Shown here: piece by piece, positions 8,153 to 16,430 of the stretch | Position numbering within the stretch: the first letter of the stretch is position 1 | Layout of the letters: every line of letters begins with the position of its first letter | Origin: Lachnospiraceae bacterium UBA3804 | GTDB lineage: Bacteria; Bacillota; Clostridia; Lachnospirales; Lachnospiraceae | Length of the DNA stretch: 64,000 nucleotides | Direction: 5' to 3' | Assembly: GCA_002368665.1 (NCBI GenBank) | Contig: DFEK01000008.1 | Coordinates: 350,994-414,993 of the forward strand | Made by a program: the position numbers and the translations under genes | Notes under the pieces: generated by a model | The model's input: the letters and a program-made list of their open reading frames with translations, nothing else | What the model was told of the DNA's origin: nothing | Databases searched by the model: none

Positions 8153-8581
8153 ATGTTTTTAAAACAGTTAACGGTTTTTTTGGAAAACAGAGAGGGCAGA
8201 CTGGAAAGCGTAACGGACCTTCTTGCAAAGAACAACATTAATATCGCATGCCTCGCACTGGCAGATACCAGCGAGTACGGTGTACTTCGTCTGATCGTAT
8301 CCGATCCGGACAGAGCCAAAGCCATTCTGAAGGAAGAGGGATATTCCTCCCGTCTTACGGAAGTCCTCGGCGTCCGCCTTGCACAGGAACCCGGAAGCGT
8401 AAGCAAACTGACCAAGGTACTTGCCGCAGAAGGCATTAACATCGAGTATATGTATACATTAAGCTCCAGCAAGGACTTCGGATCCATGATTTTAAAGGTT
8501 TCCGAAATTGAGAAGGCAAGTGATGTCGTGAAGAATTCCGGCATGGAACTTGTCGATCCCGAAGCGGCGTATGCACTGTAG
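8153..8581 (+). CDS. Tandem ACT-domain amino-acid-binding protein
   Basis: A 142-residue protein made of two ACT domains, at about residues 1-70 (MFLKQLTVFLENREGRLESV) and 71-140 (VLGVRLAQEPGSVSKLTKVL). ACT domains bind small ligands, usually amino acids. Stand-alone double-ACT proteins of this kind commonly accompany paaK/ior genes in anaerobes and are assumed to sense aromatic amino acids; no catalytic domain is present. An AAGGGGG ribosome site precedes the ATG, and the gene follows the ligase by 20 bases, so cotranscription is likely. Any partner it regulates is unknown. Confidence 0.9.
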   Translation: MFLKQLTVFLENREGRLESVTDLLAKNNINIACLALADTSEYGVLRLIVSDPDRAKAILKEEGYSSRLTEVLGVRLAQEPGSVSKLTKVLAAEGINIEYMYTLSSSKDFGSMILKVSEIEKASDVVKNSGMELVDPEAAYAL

Positions 8582-8746
8582 TAACCGACAGCCGACAGGT
8601 ATCACAAAAGAGTATAAATTCACGTAAGATCAACTTATCAAAAAATGTTAAATTGTAATTAATAGTTTATATCAAGGATCCCAAAATGCCCGGTTAAGCA
8701 ACAACAGAACAAATATTCGATTTTTAATGTTTTTTTCAAACGAATA

Positions 8747-8755
8747 TGGTATAAT
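8747..8755 (+). promoter_or_regulatory. Extended -10 promoter of the LRR lipoprotein gene
   Basis: TGGTATAAT (8747-8755) is a perfect TATAAT with the upstream TG of an extended -10 element. No convincing -35 box is seen 17 bases upstream, which is common for extended -10 promoters. Confidence 0.5.
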
Positions 8756-8756
8756 A

Positions 8757-8786
8757 AAACTGCATCGGTTAACGGTGCAGTTTTAT
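8757..8786 (+). terminator. 12-bp hairpin with T-run between the ACT gene and the LRR lipoprotein gene
   Basis: AAAACTGCATCG, loop GTTAA, CGGTGCAGTTTT gives a 12-bp stem ending in T residues, able to terminate in either direction. It lies right at the expected start of the downstream transcript, so it may instead act as a 5' stabilising hairpin for that mRNA. Confidence 0.55.
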
Positions 8787-8806
8787 TGCGTTATGGAGAG
8801 AAAATA

Positions 8807-9832
8807 ATGAGAAAGATCGGATTTTATGCCGTCGTTACGATTCTCGTATTAACGGGCGGATTGTGTCTGATTGGTTGCAATAAACCCGGAAATAAAGAAA
8901 ATTCCGAACCGGAATCCGTCCGTTTGATCGTATGGGAAACACCTTCGGAGCCGGAAAGCATACCCGAGTCGGAACCGGAACCCGTACCCGTGAGATTAAC
9001 GGATGAATTTGAAGTGATGTCCGATACGGAAGAAGTGGATCTTTCCGGAATCGATATCAGCAATCTCGATATGGAAACATTTCTTGCATCGATGACCAAA
9101 CTGAAGAAACTGACTCTAAAGGACTGCGGTCTGGACAATGACGGCTATGCGGCTTTGCAGGATGCCCATCCGGATGTGCGAATGATCTGGGATATCAAGG
9201 TGAAGACCTATACCATTCCGACGGATTCGGTCGGTTTTTCCACCTTACTGGCCAACGAGTTTCAGCCGCGTCTCGACGACGGGGATTGCAAATATCTGAA
9301 ATACTGCACCGATATGGTTGCATTGGATCTCGGCCACAATTACATTACAAATCTGGATTTTCTGGAGTATATGCCGAATCTTCGAGTGTTAATTTTGGTG
9401 GACAATTTCGATTCCCCGTCCAAAAGAGTCAGGCTTTCGGATATCTCCAAACTGAAGTATTGTCCGCATTTGCGTTATCTGGAACTTTTTGCCAACAATG
9501 TTTCGGACATGAGTGTGATTGCTGAATTAAAGGAACTGGAAGATCTGAATGTCTGTTACAACCCGGTGAATTCGGCCGAACCGTTTAAGGATTTACCGCA
9601 TTTGCAGAAGCTGTGGATTTACAATACATCCATTCCCTGGCAAGAGATTAACGAACTGAAGGAAATTTATCCCAATGTGAAAATCGTAACATCGGGAAAC
9701 GGCTCCGTTGATCAGGGCTGGAGAGACGGCGATCATTACAAAGCCATGCGCAATATGGTCTCGCACAATGTCATGGATGAAGTCTATGCGTTTGAAGGGG
9801 GACCGGAAGTACCGAAAGAGGAAGAGGAATAA
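8807..9832 (+). CDS. Leucine-rich-repeat lipoprotein
   Basis: A 341-residue predicted lipoprotein. The N terminus (MRKIGFYAVV, then a hydrophobic stretch and LCLIGC) is a lipoprotein signal with the acylated cysteine near residue 23. A Pro/Glu-rich linker with repeated ESEPEPV-like units (residues about 33-58) leads to leucine-rich repeats covering residues 75-300 (LKKLTLKDCGLDN, MVALDLGHNYITNL, LRYLELFANNVSDM). It is likely anchored outside the membrane and binds protein or polysaccharide; no enzyme domain is visible. The ATG at 8807 follows GGAGAG; an in-frame start 21 bases upstream lacks a ribosome site and would spoil the signal peptide. Confidence 0.85.
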   Translation: MRKIGFYAVVTILVLTGGLCLIGCNKPGNKENSEPESVRLIVWETPSEPESIPESEPEPVPVRLTDEFEVMSDTEEVDLSGIDISNLDMETFLASMTKLKKLTLKDCGLDNDGYAALQDAHPDVRMIWDIKVKTYTIPTDSVGFSTLLANEFQPRLDDGDCKYLKYCTDMVALDLGHNYITNLDFLEYMPNLRVLILVDNFDSPSKRVRLSDISKLKYCPHLRYLELFANNVSDMSVIAELKELEDLNVCYNPVNSAEPFKDLPHLQKLWIYNTSIPWQEINELKEIYPNVKIVTSGNGSVDQGWRDGDHYKAMRNMVSHNVMDEVYAFEGGPEVPKEEEE

Positions 9833-9838
9833 TTACGA

Positions 9839-12169
9839 ATGCAGTTAGATCGATATTTAAACCCCGAACAATTAAATGCGGCCGAGACGCTTGACGGACC
9901 TGTACTGATTCTGGCCGGCGCCGGCAGCGGCAAAACCAGAACACTGACTTATCGCATTGCAAATCTGATCGACCATGGCGTGAATCCGTGGAATATCCTT
10001 GCAATCACTTTTACGAACAAGGCAGCGGGTGAGATGCGGACCCGTGTGGATGATATTGTGGGCTTCGGTTCGGACAGTATCTGGGTGGCAACCTTTCACT
10101 CGACATGCGTACGGATTTTAAGACGTTTTGCACAGAAACTCGGATACGATGATTCGTTTTCCATTTATGATGCGGATGATCAGAAGACATTGATGAAAAA
10201 CATCTGCAAAGAGATGAACATCGATACCAAGAAACTTAAGGAAAAAACGATCTTAAATACCATTTCCGCAAACAAGGACGAATTGGTAACACCCGAAGAG
10301 TACGACAGACTGGTGGGCTCCGATCCGATTGAGGGTAAAATTGCGGAGGCTTATCATATTTATCAGAATACGTTAAAGAAGAATAACGCGATGGATTTCG
10401 ACGATCTGATTGTCAACTGCGTGAAGCTTTTTAAAGAGCATCCGGATGTTTTGGAAAGCTATCAGAATCGTTTCTTATACATTCATGTGGACGAGTATCA
10501 GGATACGAATACAGCACAATTTGAGCTGGTCCGCCTTTTGGCCGACAAGAACAGAAACCTTTGCGTGGTAGGTGACGACGACCAGTCCATCTACAAATTC
10601 CGCGGTGCCAATATCCACAATATTCTGGATTTCGAGAAGAACTATCCGGAAGCGAAGGTGATCAAACTTGAAGAGAATTACCGTTCCACGCAGAATATCT
10701 TAAATGCCGCGAATGCCGTTATTGCCAACAATAAGCAGCGTAAGGATAAATCGCTTTGGACGAATAAGGGAGACGGTCACAAAGTACATTTCCGTTTACT
10801 GGAAAGCGGAAAGGAAGAGGCGGAGTTTATTGCGGAAGACATTGCAAGAAAAGTACGTCGTCATGAAGCAAGATATAAAGACTGTGCTGTTTTATACAGG
10901 ACCAATGCACAGTCGCGTGAACTCGAAGAGAGATTTTTATACGACAATATCGTTTATCAGATTGTGGGCGGACAGAATTTCTACGGACGAAAAGAAATCA
11001 AGGACTGTCTGGCATATCTTAAAACGATTGCCAACGGTAACGACGATCTGATGGTAAAGCGTATCATCAATGTTCCGAAACGCGGTATCGGAAATACCAG
11101 TATCGAAAAGGCACAGGCTTATGCCGATCATAATGATCTTTCGCTTTTTGATGCCATTGCGCATGCGGACCGTATTCCCGGTCTCGGAAAGGCAGCGGCC
11201 AAAATGACGGAATTCGGTGAAATGATCGAACGCCTGCGCGCCAGAGCAAACGAAGAAGGATATTATGACGATCTTCCGGAACTGATCGATGATGTATTAA
11301 ATGAGACCGGTTATTTGGAAGACCTTCGCATCTCCGATGACGATGAGGACAGAGACCGCATCGCAAACTTAGATGAAATGATTTCCAAGGCTGCGGTATT
11401 TGAACAGAAATACATGGATGAAAATCCCGAGAGCGAAAAGGGTCCTTCTCTTACGGATTTCTTAAATGAAGTCAGCCTGATTGCGGACATCGATAATGTT
11501 TCCGAGGAAAACGACAGGGTTCTTCTGATGACATTGCACGGAGCAAAGGGACTGGAATTCGACCATGTTTATATTGCGGGTATGGAAGACGGACTGTTCC
11601 CGGGAGAGGGCAATATCTTTGCCGGAGAAGAGGAACTGGAAGAGGAAAGACGTCTGGCATATGTCGGCATGACGAGAGCGAAAGAGGAACTGACGTTGAC
11701 GGCAGCAGGCTACCGTTTCATGCGCGGACAGCCGTCCAACAATCCGGTGAGTATGTTTGTACGGGAAATTCCGGAGGAATACATCGAAGGAAATCTGCCC
11801 AGAGTCAGAAGCAGGGAAAGTATTGATTCATCCTACACAAGTAGTTGGAATAGTACGCCGCGTCAGAGTACTTCTGTCGGCGGTACGGGATACAGAAAGC
11901 CTTATGCACCTACCCCGAATAAAGATATTGCACCTTCGAAGAAGCCGTTTGCGGCGGTCAAGGGACTCGGTTCCCTTTCCAAGGGAAGCAGCATGGCTAA
12001 TGCAGCAGTGGATTATTCGATCGGTGACAGGGTCCGTCATGTGAAATTCGGCGAGGGTGTCGTAAAGGAAATGGAAAACAGAGACGGTTCCACATATGTG
12101 ACCGTGGAGTTCGATACGGCCGGAGTCAGAGTACTGGCGGCGGCTTTCGCAAGACTGGTTAAATTGTAA
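9839..12169 (+). CDS. pcrA: UvrD/PcrA-family DNA helicase
   Basis: A 776-residue superfamily 1A 3'-5' DNA helicase. Seen in order: the Q motif LNPEQLNAAETLDGPVLILA, Walker A AGAGSGKTRTL (residues 27-37), motif Ia ITFTNKAAGEM, DEYQDTN (motif II), GDDDQSIYKFRGA (III), YRSTQNIL (IV), VLLMTLHGAKGLEFDHV (V) and EERRLAYVGMTRAKEEL (VI). The C terminus, after a low-complexity linker (about 640-700), has a small YSIGDRVRHVKFGEGVV domain typical of PcrA, which contacts RNA polymerase. Expected roles are nucleotide excision repair and removal of recombination intermediates. A GAGGAAT site precedes the ATG. The DNA polymerase gene downstream adds to a repair theme. Confidence 0.95.
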   Translation: MQLDRYLNPEQLNAAETLDGPVLILAGAGSGKTRTLTYRIANLIDHGVNPWNILAITFTNKAAGEMRTRVDDIVGFGSDSIWVATFHSTCVRILRRFAQKLGYDDSFSIYDADDQKTLMKNICKEMNIDTKKLKEKTILNTISANKDELVTPEEYDRLVGSDPIEGKIAEAYHIYQNTLKKNNAMDFDDLIVNCVKLFKEHPDVLESYQNRFLYIHVDEYQDTNTAQFELVRLLADKNRNLCVVGDDDQSIYKFRGANIHNILDFEKNYPEAKVIKLEENYRSTQNILNAANAVIANNKQRKDKSLWTNKGDGHKVHFRLLESGKEEAEFIAEDIARKVRRHEARYKDCAVLYRTNAQSRELEERFLYDNIVYQIVGGQNFYGRKEIKDCLAYLKTIANGNDDLMVKRIINVPKRGIGNTSIEKAQAYADHNDLSLFDAIAHADRIPGLGKAAAKMTEFGEMIERLRARANEEGYYDDLPELIDDVLNETGYLEDLRISDDDEDRDRIANLDEMISKAAVFEQKYMDENPESEKGPSLTDFLNEVSLIADIDNVSEENDRVLLMTLHGAKGLEFDHVYIAGMEDGLFPGEGNIFAGEEELEEERRLAYVGMTRAKEELTLTAAGYRFMRGQPSNNPVSMFVREIPEEYIEGNLPRVRSRESIDSSYTSSWNSTPRQSTSVGGTGYRKPYAPTPNKDIAPSKKPFAAVKGLGSLSKGSSMANAAVDYSIGDRVRHVKFGEGVVKEMENRDGSTYVTVEFDTAGVRVLAAAFARLVKL

Positions 12170-12204
12170 TCCGTATATCCGCGCAAGTGAGGCGGAGCTT
12201 GAAA

Positions 12205-13704
12205 ATGGAGAAAGAGAAAGTTTACATCGCCATAGATTTAAAAAGTTTCTACGCCTCCGTAGAGTGTGTGGAACGCGGTCTGGATCCGCTTTCCACTAAC
12301 CTTGTGGTGGCGGATGCATCACGTACGGAGAAAACGATCTGTCTTGCGGTTTCGCCTTCTTTAAAGGCGTACGGTATTCCGGGAAGACCGAGACTTTTTG
12401 AAGTGGTTGAGAAGGTAAAGATGGTTAATTCCAACCGTCTGGAACGCTTCCGCGCGAAGGAATTTGAAGGGAAATCTTATCTGGCGAAGGAACTGGATGC
12501 CAATCCGGGACTTGAGTTGGATTACATTATAGCCAAACCTCAGATGGCTACCTATATGCGTTACAGCACGGATATCTATAAGATCTATCTGAAATATGTC
12601 GCACCGGAAGATATGCATGTTTATTCCTGCGACGAAGTTTTTCTGGATGTTACGAATTATCTCGGTATCTACAAAATGTCCCCGCACGATCTTGCCATGA
12701 CCATCATTCGTGATGTGTTGTCCAATACGGGTATTACGGCAACGGCCGGGATCGGAACCAATATGTTCCTTTGCAAGATTGCCATGGATATCGTGGCGAA
12801 GCATATTCCCGCGGACAAGGACGGCGTACGTATTGCGGAACTGGATGAAAGAACGTATCGAGAACAGCTTTGGGACCATACTCCGCTGACCGATTTCTGG
12901 CGTGTGGGCGCGGGAACGGTACGAAGGCTGAAACGCCTGGGACTTTATACCATGGGCGATATAGCGCGTTATTCGGAGAATTACTCCGAGCAGTTGTACC
13001 GGGAGTTCGGCGTCAATGCGGAACTTCTGATCGATCATGCGTGGGGATGGGAGCCTTGTACGATCGAAGAGATTCAGTCGTACCGTCCCGAGAAAAACAG
13101 CCTAGGCGAGGGACAGGTGCTTTCGCGTCCGTATTCCTACGGGGAAGCGGAAGTGGTGGTTCGCGAAATGGCGGACAATCTGGCGTTAAATTTAACGGAC
13201 AAAGGACTGATAACCAATCAGATCACTTTGACGATCTGTTTTGATGTGGAGAGCCTGCAAAGGCCGGATATTATGGAACACTACAAGGGAGAGATCGGTG
13301 TGGACTGGTACGGCCGTCCCGCACCGAAGCATGCACACGGAACGTATAATCTCTCCCAATATACTTCCTCCGCCAAAATGATTACGGAAGGTGCCGTAAG
13401 TATCTTTCAGAGGACCGTGGATGAAATCCTTTTGATCCGTAAAATTGCCATCGCGGCGCAAAATGTGATTTACAGGGAAGTTAAAGAGCAGGCCGAGCAG
13501 AAGGAAGAGCAGCTAAGTCTTTTCGTCGACTATGAAGCCAGAGAAAGGGAAGAGGCGGCGCTTAAGCGCGAACAGGCGCTGATGGAAGCTACCCTTTCCA
13601 TTAAGAAAAAGTACGGCAAAAACGCAATCCTGAAGGGCATCAATTTTGAAGAGGGTGCTACGGGACGCGAGAGAAACCGGCAGATCGGAGGACATAAAGC
13701 ATGA
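12205..13704 (+). CDS. Y-family DNA polymerase (UmuC/ImpB-like)
   Basis: A 499-residue translesion polymerase homologue. It has the palm motif YIAIDLKSFYASVECVERG at the N terminus, the catalytic VYSCDEVFLDVTNYL near residue 145, and a thumb helix-hairpin-helix region FWRVGAGTVRRLKRLGLYT. The C-terminal little-finger part is long and ends with a charged helical tail. It is closer to Bacillus UvrX/UmuC-type proteins than to DinB. The ATG at 12205 has GGCGGAG 7 bases upstream; the GTG at 12187 has no ribosome site. It overlaps the start of a YolD-like gene by 4 bases, the arrangement also seen for uvrX-yolD in Bacillus, which supports an SOS mutagenesis role. No obvious LexA box was seen. Confidence 0.92.
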   Translation: MEKEKVYIAIDLKSFYASVECVERGLDPLSTNLVVADASRTEKTICLAVSPSLKAYGIPGRPRLFEVVEKVKMVNSNRLERFRAKEFEGKSYLAKELDANPGLELDYIIAKPQMATYMRYSTDIYKIYLKYVAPEDMHVYSCDEVFLDVTNYLGIYKMSPHDLAMTIIRDVLSNTGITATAGIGTNMFLCKIAMDIVAKHIPADKDGVRIAELDERTYREQLWDHTPLTDFWRVGAGTVRRLKRLGLYTMGDIARYSENYSEQLYREFGVNAELLIDHAWGWEPCTIEEIQSYRPEKNSLGEGQVLSRPYSYGEAEVVVREMADNLALNLTDKGLITNQITLTICFDVESLQRPDIMEHYKGEIGVDWYGRPAPKHAHGTYNLSQYTSSAKMITEGAVSIFQRTVDEILLIRKIAIAAQNVIYREVKEQAEQKEEQLSLFVDYEAREREEAALKREQALMEATLSIKKKYGKNAILKGINFEEGATGRERNRQIGGHKA

Positions 13705-14093
13705 GCAATTACGATGATATTATCGATCATGTGCATTTTCAGTCCGCCACAAGACCGCATATGTCATTGCATGACCGTGCGGCGCAGTTTGCCCCGTTTG
13801 CCGCGCTGGTGGGTTTTGATGCGGCAGTGGAAGAGACCGCCAGGCTGACGGATGAGAAGATTGTACTGGACGAAGATGTATGGAAAGGCATCAACCGGAC
13901 CATCAATGAACTGAATCCGGGAGATTTAGTTAATATAACATATTTCATACCGGATGCGTTCAAATCCGGCGGAATGTATATACACACCTGCGGTACATTA
14001 AAGAAAACGGATTCTGTTGAGAAAATAATTATGTTAACCAACGAAACGAAAATACCGATAGCTGACATCTTTTCCATAGAAAAGCGACAATAA
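13701..14093 (+). CDS. YolD-like protein
   Basis: A 130-residue YolD-like protein. The MSLHDRAAQFAPFAALVGF segment is the family signature, and the C-terminal half is a small beta-rich domain (YIHTCGTLKKTDSVEKIIML). YolD proteins accompany Y-family polymerases and are thought to help or regulate them, perhaps standing in for UmuD. The ATG overlaps the polymerase stop (ATGA), so the two are translationally coupled. Biochemical function is not established for the family. Confidence 0.85.
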   Translation: MSNYDDIIDHVHFQSATRPHMSLHDRAAQFAPFAALVGFDAAVEETARLTDEKIVLDEDVWKGINRTINELNPGDLVNITYFIPDAFKSGGMYIHTCGTLKKTDSVEKIIMLTNETKIPIADIFSIEKRQ

Positions 14094-14162
14094 TATTATG
14101 TAAACTAAATGGATTTTACATATAGACTTGCAGAGTAATTTAAACAGAAACGAGGTGACTGT

Positions 14163-14981
14163 ATGGAACCGACAATTTATACCGCCAAGGCCGGAAACGT
14201 GGAAATGCGTTATTTTACATTCGGAGAGGGCACAAAAGATATGATCATCCTTCCGGGACTCAGTCTGATCAGTGTAATGGAATCGGCGGAAGCGGTGGCG
14301 GGAGCTTATGAAATGTTTGCAAAAGAGTATCGCGTCTGGCTATTTGACCGTAGAGAGAATCTTCCGACGGGGTATTCCATACCGGATATGGCGGACGATA
14401 CGGCGAAGGTCATGAAAGTGTTAAATATTCGAAATGCTTATGTTTTCGGCGCATCCCAGGGGGGAATGATTGCCACCTGCCTTGCTGCCGAATATCCGGA
14501 TCTGGTCCGTAAGCTTATCCTGGCATCCACTGCGGCAACGGGAAAGGAACTGAGCGAAAACATTGTGATCAAAGGATGGATCAAACTGGCCGAGGAAAGA
14601 AAAATACGTGAACTGATTCTTTCTTTTCTGGAAATGAACTATACGAAAGAAACATTTCTTACATTAAAGGATTCCGTTTCGGATATGGAGAAGATGGTAG
14701 GGGAATCGGAGACAGAGCGGTTCATCTTTCTTGCAAAAACCACCGGGGCGTACTGTTTGTCGGATGAGGCAGGCAAAATAAAATGCCCCGTTCTGGTACT
14801 GGGTGCCTATGGTGACAGAATATTCGACAGCAGGGAGATGAAAGATCTTGCGGCAAAATGTCACGGCGATCTCTATTTATATGAGGGCTATTCGCATGCC
14901 GTTTATGATGAAGCTCCGGATTATAAAGGACGGATCCTTGCCTTTTTTCATGATGATGCCGTGGAAGGAAAGAGTGTTTGA
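14163..14981 (+). CDS. Alpha/beta-fold hydrolase
   Basis: A 272-residue alpha/beta hydrolase. The nucleophile elbow is FGASQGGMIA (Ser near residue 100), the oxyanion-hole region is LPGLSLISV, an acidic residue lies in LVLGAYGDRIFD near 220, and the catalytic histidine is in EGYSHAVYDEA near 245. The substrate cannot be told from sequence; related proteins include esterases, lactonases and haloperoxidase-like enzymes. No signal peptide. The ribosome site is GAGGTG. It stands alone between the polymerase operon and the infC operon, whose promoter overlaps its last codons. Confidence 0.85.
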   Translation: MEPTIYTAKAGNVEMRYFTFGEGTKDMIILPGLSLISVMESAEAVAGAYEMFAKEYRVWLFDRRENLPTGYSIPDMADDTAKVMKVLNIRNAYVFGASQGGMIATCLAAEYPDLVRKLILASTAATGKELSENIVIKGWIKLAEERKIRELILSFLEMNYTKETFLTLKDSVSDMEKMVGESETERFIFLAKTTGAYCLSDEAGKIKCPVLVLGAYGDRIFDSREMKDLAAKCHGDLYLYEGYSHAVYDEAPDYKGRILAFFHDDAVEGKSV

Positions 14982-14984
14982 CTC

Positions 14985-15013
14985 TTGACAGATTGTATTC
15001 CGTATGGTAATTT
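14985..15013 (+). promoter_or_regulatory. Promoter of the infC operon
   Basis: Perfect TTGACA (14985-14990), a 17-base spacer and a weak -10 TAATTT (15008-15013) preceded by TGG, an extended -10 element. It would start a leader of about 150 bases before infC. Confidence 0.55.
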
Positions 15014-15028
15014 ATTAAAGGTTTCAAT

Positions 15029-15148
15029 AAAACAAAGCAGAGTTTCCACTCTCACCCTGCGGCAATAGGGCTTCAGGTGTTCATAAACGAAAGATACGCT
15101 TACAGGCGTTTAGTTTATTCAGTGGATACTTTGCGTATCCACTTTTTT
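15029..15148 (+). promoter_or_regulatory. L20-type leader with transcription attenuator upstream of infC-rpmI-rplT
   Basis: The leader contains AGAGTTTCCACTCTCACC (15041-15058), a conserved block of Firmicute infC leaders. It ends in an intrinsic terminator: AGTGGATAC (15121-15129), loop TTTGC, GTATCCACT (15135-15143) and a run of six T. By comparison with the known L20 leader, excess ribosomal protein L20 should bind the upstream fold and favour the terminator, shutting down the operon. The terminator is seen directly; the L20 response is inferred from family and position. Confidence 0.8.
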
Positions 15149-15170
15149 AATTCCTATGGAGGGTAAAGCC

Positions 15171-15677
15171 ATTACAGATTATAGTGTAAATGAACAGATT
15201 CGCGACAAAGAAGTACGTTTGATCGGCGAGAACGGAGAGCAGCTCGGAATTATGAGCTCCAAAGAAGCACAGCATATTGCTGAAGAAGCAGGACTGGATT
15301 TGATTAAGATTGCTCCCACCGCAAACCCGCCTGTATGCAAGATTGCGGATTTCGGAAAGTTCCGTTATGAAATGGCAAGAAAGGAAAAAGACAACCGCAA
15401 GAAGCAGAAAGCTTTGGAGGTAAAGGAAATCCGTCTTTCTCCCAATATTGATACCAACGATTTAAATACAAAGATGTCTGCAGCCAGAAAGTTCTTGGCC
15501 AAAGGCGAGGAAGTTAAAGTTGTTCTTCGTTTCCGCGGACGTGAGATGGCGCATATGGCAAACAGCAAACACATTCTGGATGATTTTGCTACGGCCATGG
15601 AAGACATTTCGGTTGTAAAAAGACCTGCAAAGGTGGAAGGCAGAAGCATGATTCTGATTCTTGCAGCCAAGAAGTAA
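15171..15677 (+). CDS. infC: Translation initiation factor IF-3 (ATT start)
   Basis: A 168-residue IF-3. The N-terminal domain has VNEQIRDKEVRLIGENGEQLGIM and LDLIKIAPTANPPVCKI, and the C-terminal domain has KEIRLSPNIDTNDLN and MAHMANSKHIL. IF-3 keeps ribosomal subunits apart and checks the start codon. The upstream ATG at 15156 is part of the ribosome site itself (GGAGGG at 15158-15163). The codon 7 bases after it, ATT at 15171, fits both the spacing and the family's known use of AUU, by which IF-3 represses its own translation. Annotations starting at 15156 would add five false residues. Confidence 0.93.
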   Translation: MTDYSVNEQIRDKEVRLIGENGEQLGIMSSKEAQHIAEEAGLDLIKIAPTANPPVCKIADFGKFRYEMARKEKDNRKKQKALEVKEIRLSPNIDTNDLNTKMSAARKFLAKGEEVKVVLRFRGREMAHMANSKHILDDFATAMEDISVVKRPAKVEGRSMILILAAKK

Positions 15678-15762
15678 AATTGATTTTAGCTGGTGAAACA
15701 GTTGAAATATATGAGTAGTATCCGAATTATTTCGGTAAATGAATAACCAGGAGGAAAAAGAT

Positions 15763-15960
15763 ATGCCTAAAATGAAGACAAGCAGAGCTGCTGCAAAGCG
15801 CTTTAAAGTAACCGGAACCGGTAAATTAAAGAGAAACAAGGCTTACAAGAGCCACATCTTAACCAAGAAGTCCACCAAGAGAAAACGTAATCTTCGTCAG
15901 TCCACGATTACGGATGTGACCAATGTTAAGAACATGAAGAAGATTTTACCGTACGTTTAA
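15763..15960 (+). CDS. rpmI: Ribosomal protein bL35
   Basis: A 65-residue basic protein that starts MPKMKTSRAAAKRFKVTGTG and contains HILTKKSTKRKRNLR, both diagnostic of bL35 of the large subunit. The start at 15763 follows AGGAGG by 9 bases; an in-frame ATG 24 bases earlier lacks a ribosome site. It lies between infC and rplT in the standard Firmicute order and is controlled by the leader upstream of infC. Confidence 0.97.
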   Translation: MPKMKTSRAAAKRFKVTGTGKLKRNKAYKSHILTKKSTKRKRNLRQSTITDVTNVKNMKKILPYV

Positions 15961-15981
15961 TCGATAGGAGGATAGAATACC

Positions 15982-16338
15982 ATGGCTAGAATTAAAGGTG
16001 GCTTAAATGCCAAGAAAAAACACAATAGAGTTTTAAAGCTTGCAAAGGGATACAGAGGAGCAAGATCCAAACAGTATCGTATTGCAAAGCAGTCCGTAAT
16101 GAGAGCACTTGCTTCCGCATACGCAGGAAGAAAGCAGGCTAAGCGTCAGTTCCGTCAGCTCTGGATTGCACGTATCAACGCTGCAGCAAGAATGAACGGA
16201 CTTTCCTACAGCAAGTTAATGTATGGACTTAAGCTTGCAGAGATCGATATCAACAGAAAGATGCTTGCCGAGATGGCAGTAAATGATGCAGAAGGCTTCA
16301 AGGCACTTGCAGATATCGCTAAGAGCAAGATTGCATAA
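15982..16338 (+). CDS. rplT: Ribosomal protein bL20
   Basis: A 118-residue bL20, an assembly protein of the large subunit and the expected repressor of this operon. It has the start MARIKGGLNAKKKHNRVLKL and the globular-domain segment LWIARINAAARMNGLSYSKL. The ribosome site is TAGGAGG. It is the last gene of infC-rpmI-rplT, followed by a strong terminator. Confidence 0.98.
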   Translation: MARIKGGLNAKKKHNRVLKLAKGYRGARSKQYRIAKQSVMRALASAYAGRKQAKRQFRQLWIARINAAARMNGLSYSKLMYGLKLAEIDINRKMLAEMAVNDAEGFKALADIAKSKIA

Positions 16339-16360
16339 GAACTTTTAAACTGAATAATTA

Positions 16361-16389
16361 AGGAGTGGAGTAATTCCACTCCTTTTTTT
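16361..16389 (+). terminator. Terminator of infC-rpmI-rplT
   Basis: AGGAGTGGA (16361-16369), loop GTAAT, TCCACTCCT (16375-16383), then a T-run. A 9-bp perfect stem. Confidence 0.9.
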
Positions 16390-16430
16390 ACCAAATAATG
16401 CAGAAATACTTTTCCGGGAAGGAGAACCCC

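Noticed and set aside
12187..12204. GTG start for the Y-family polymerase
   Set aside because: There is no ribosome site upstream, and it overlaps the site used by the ATG at 12205.
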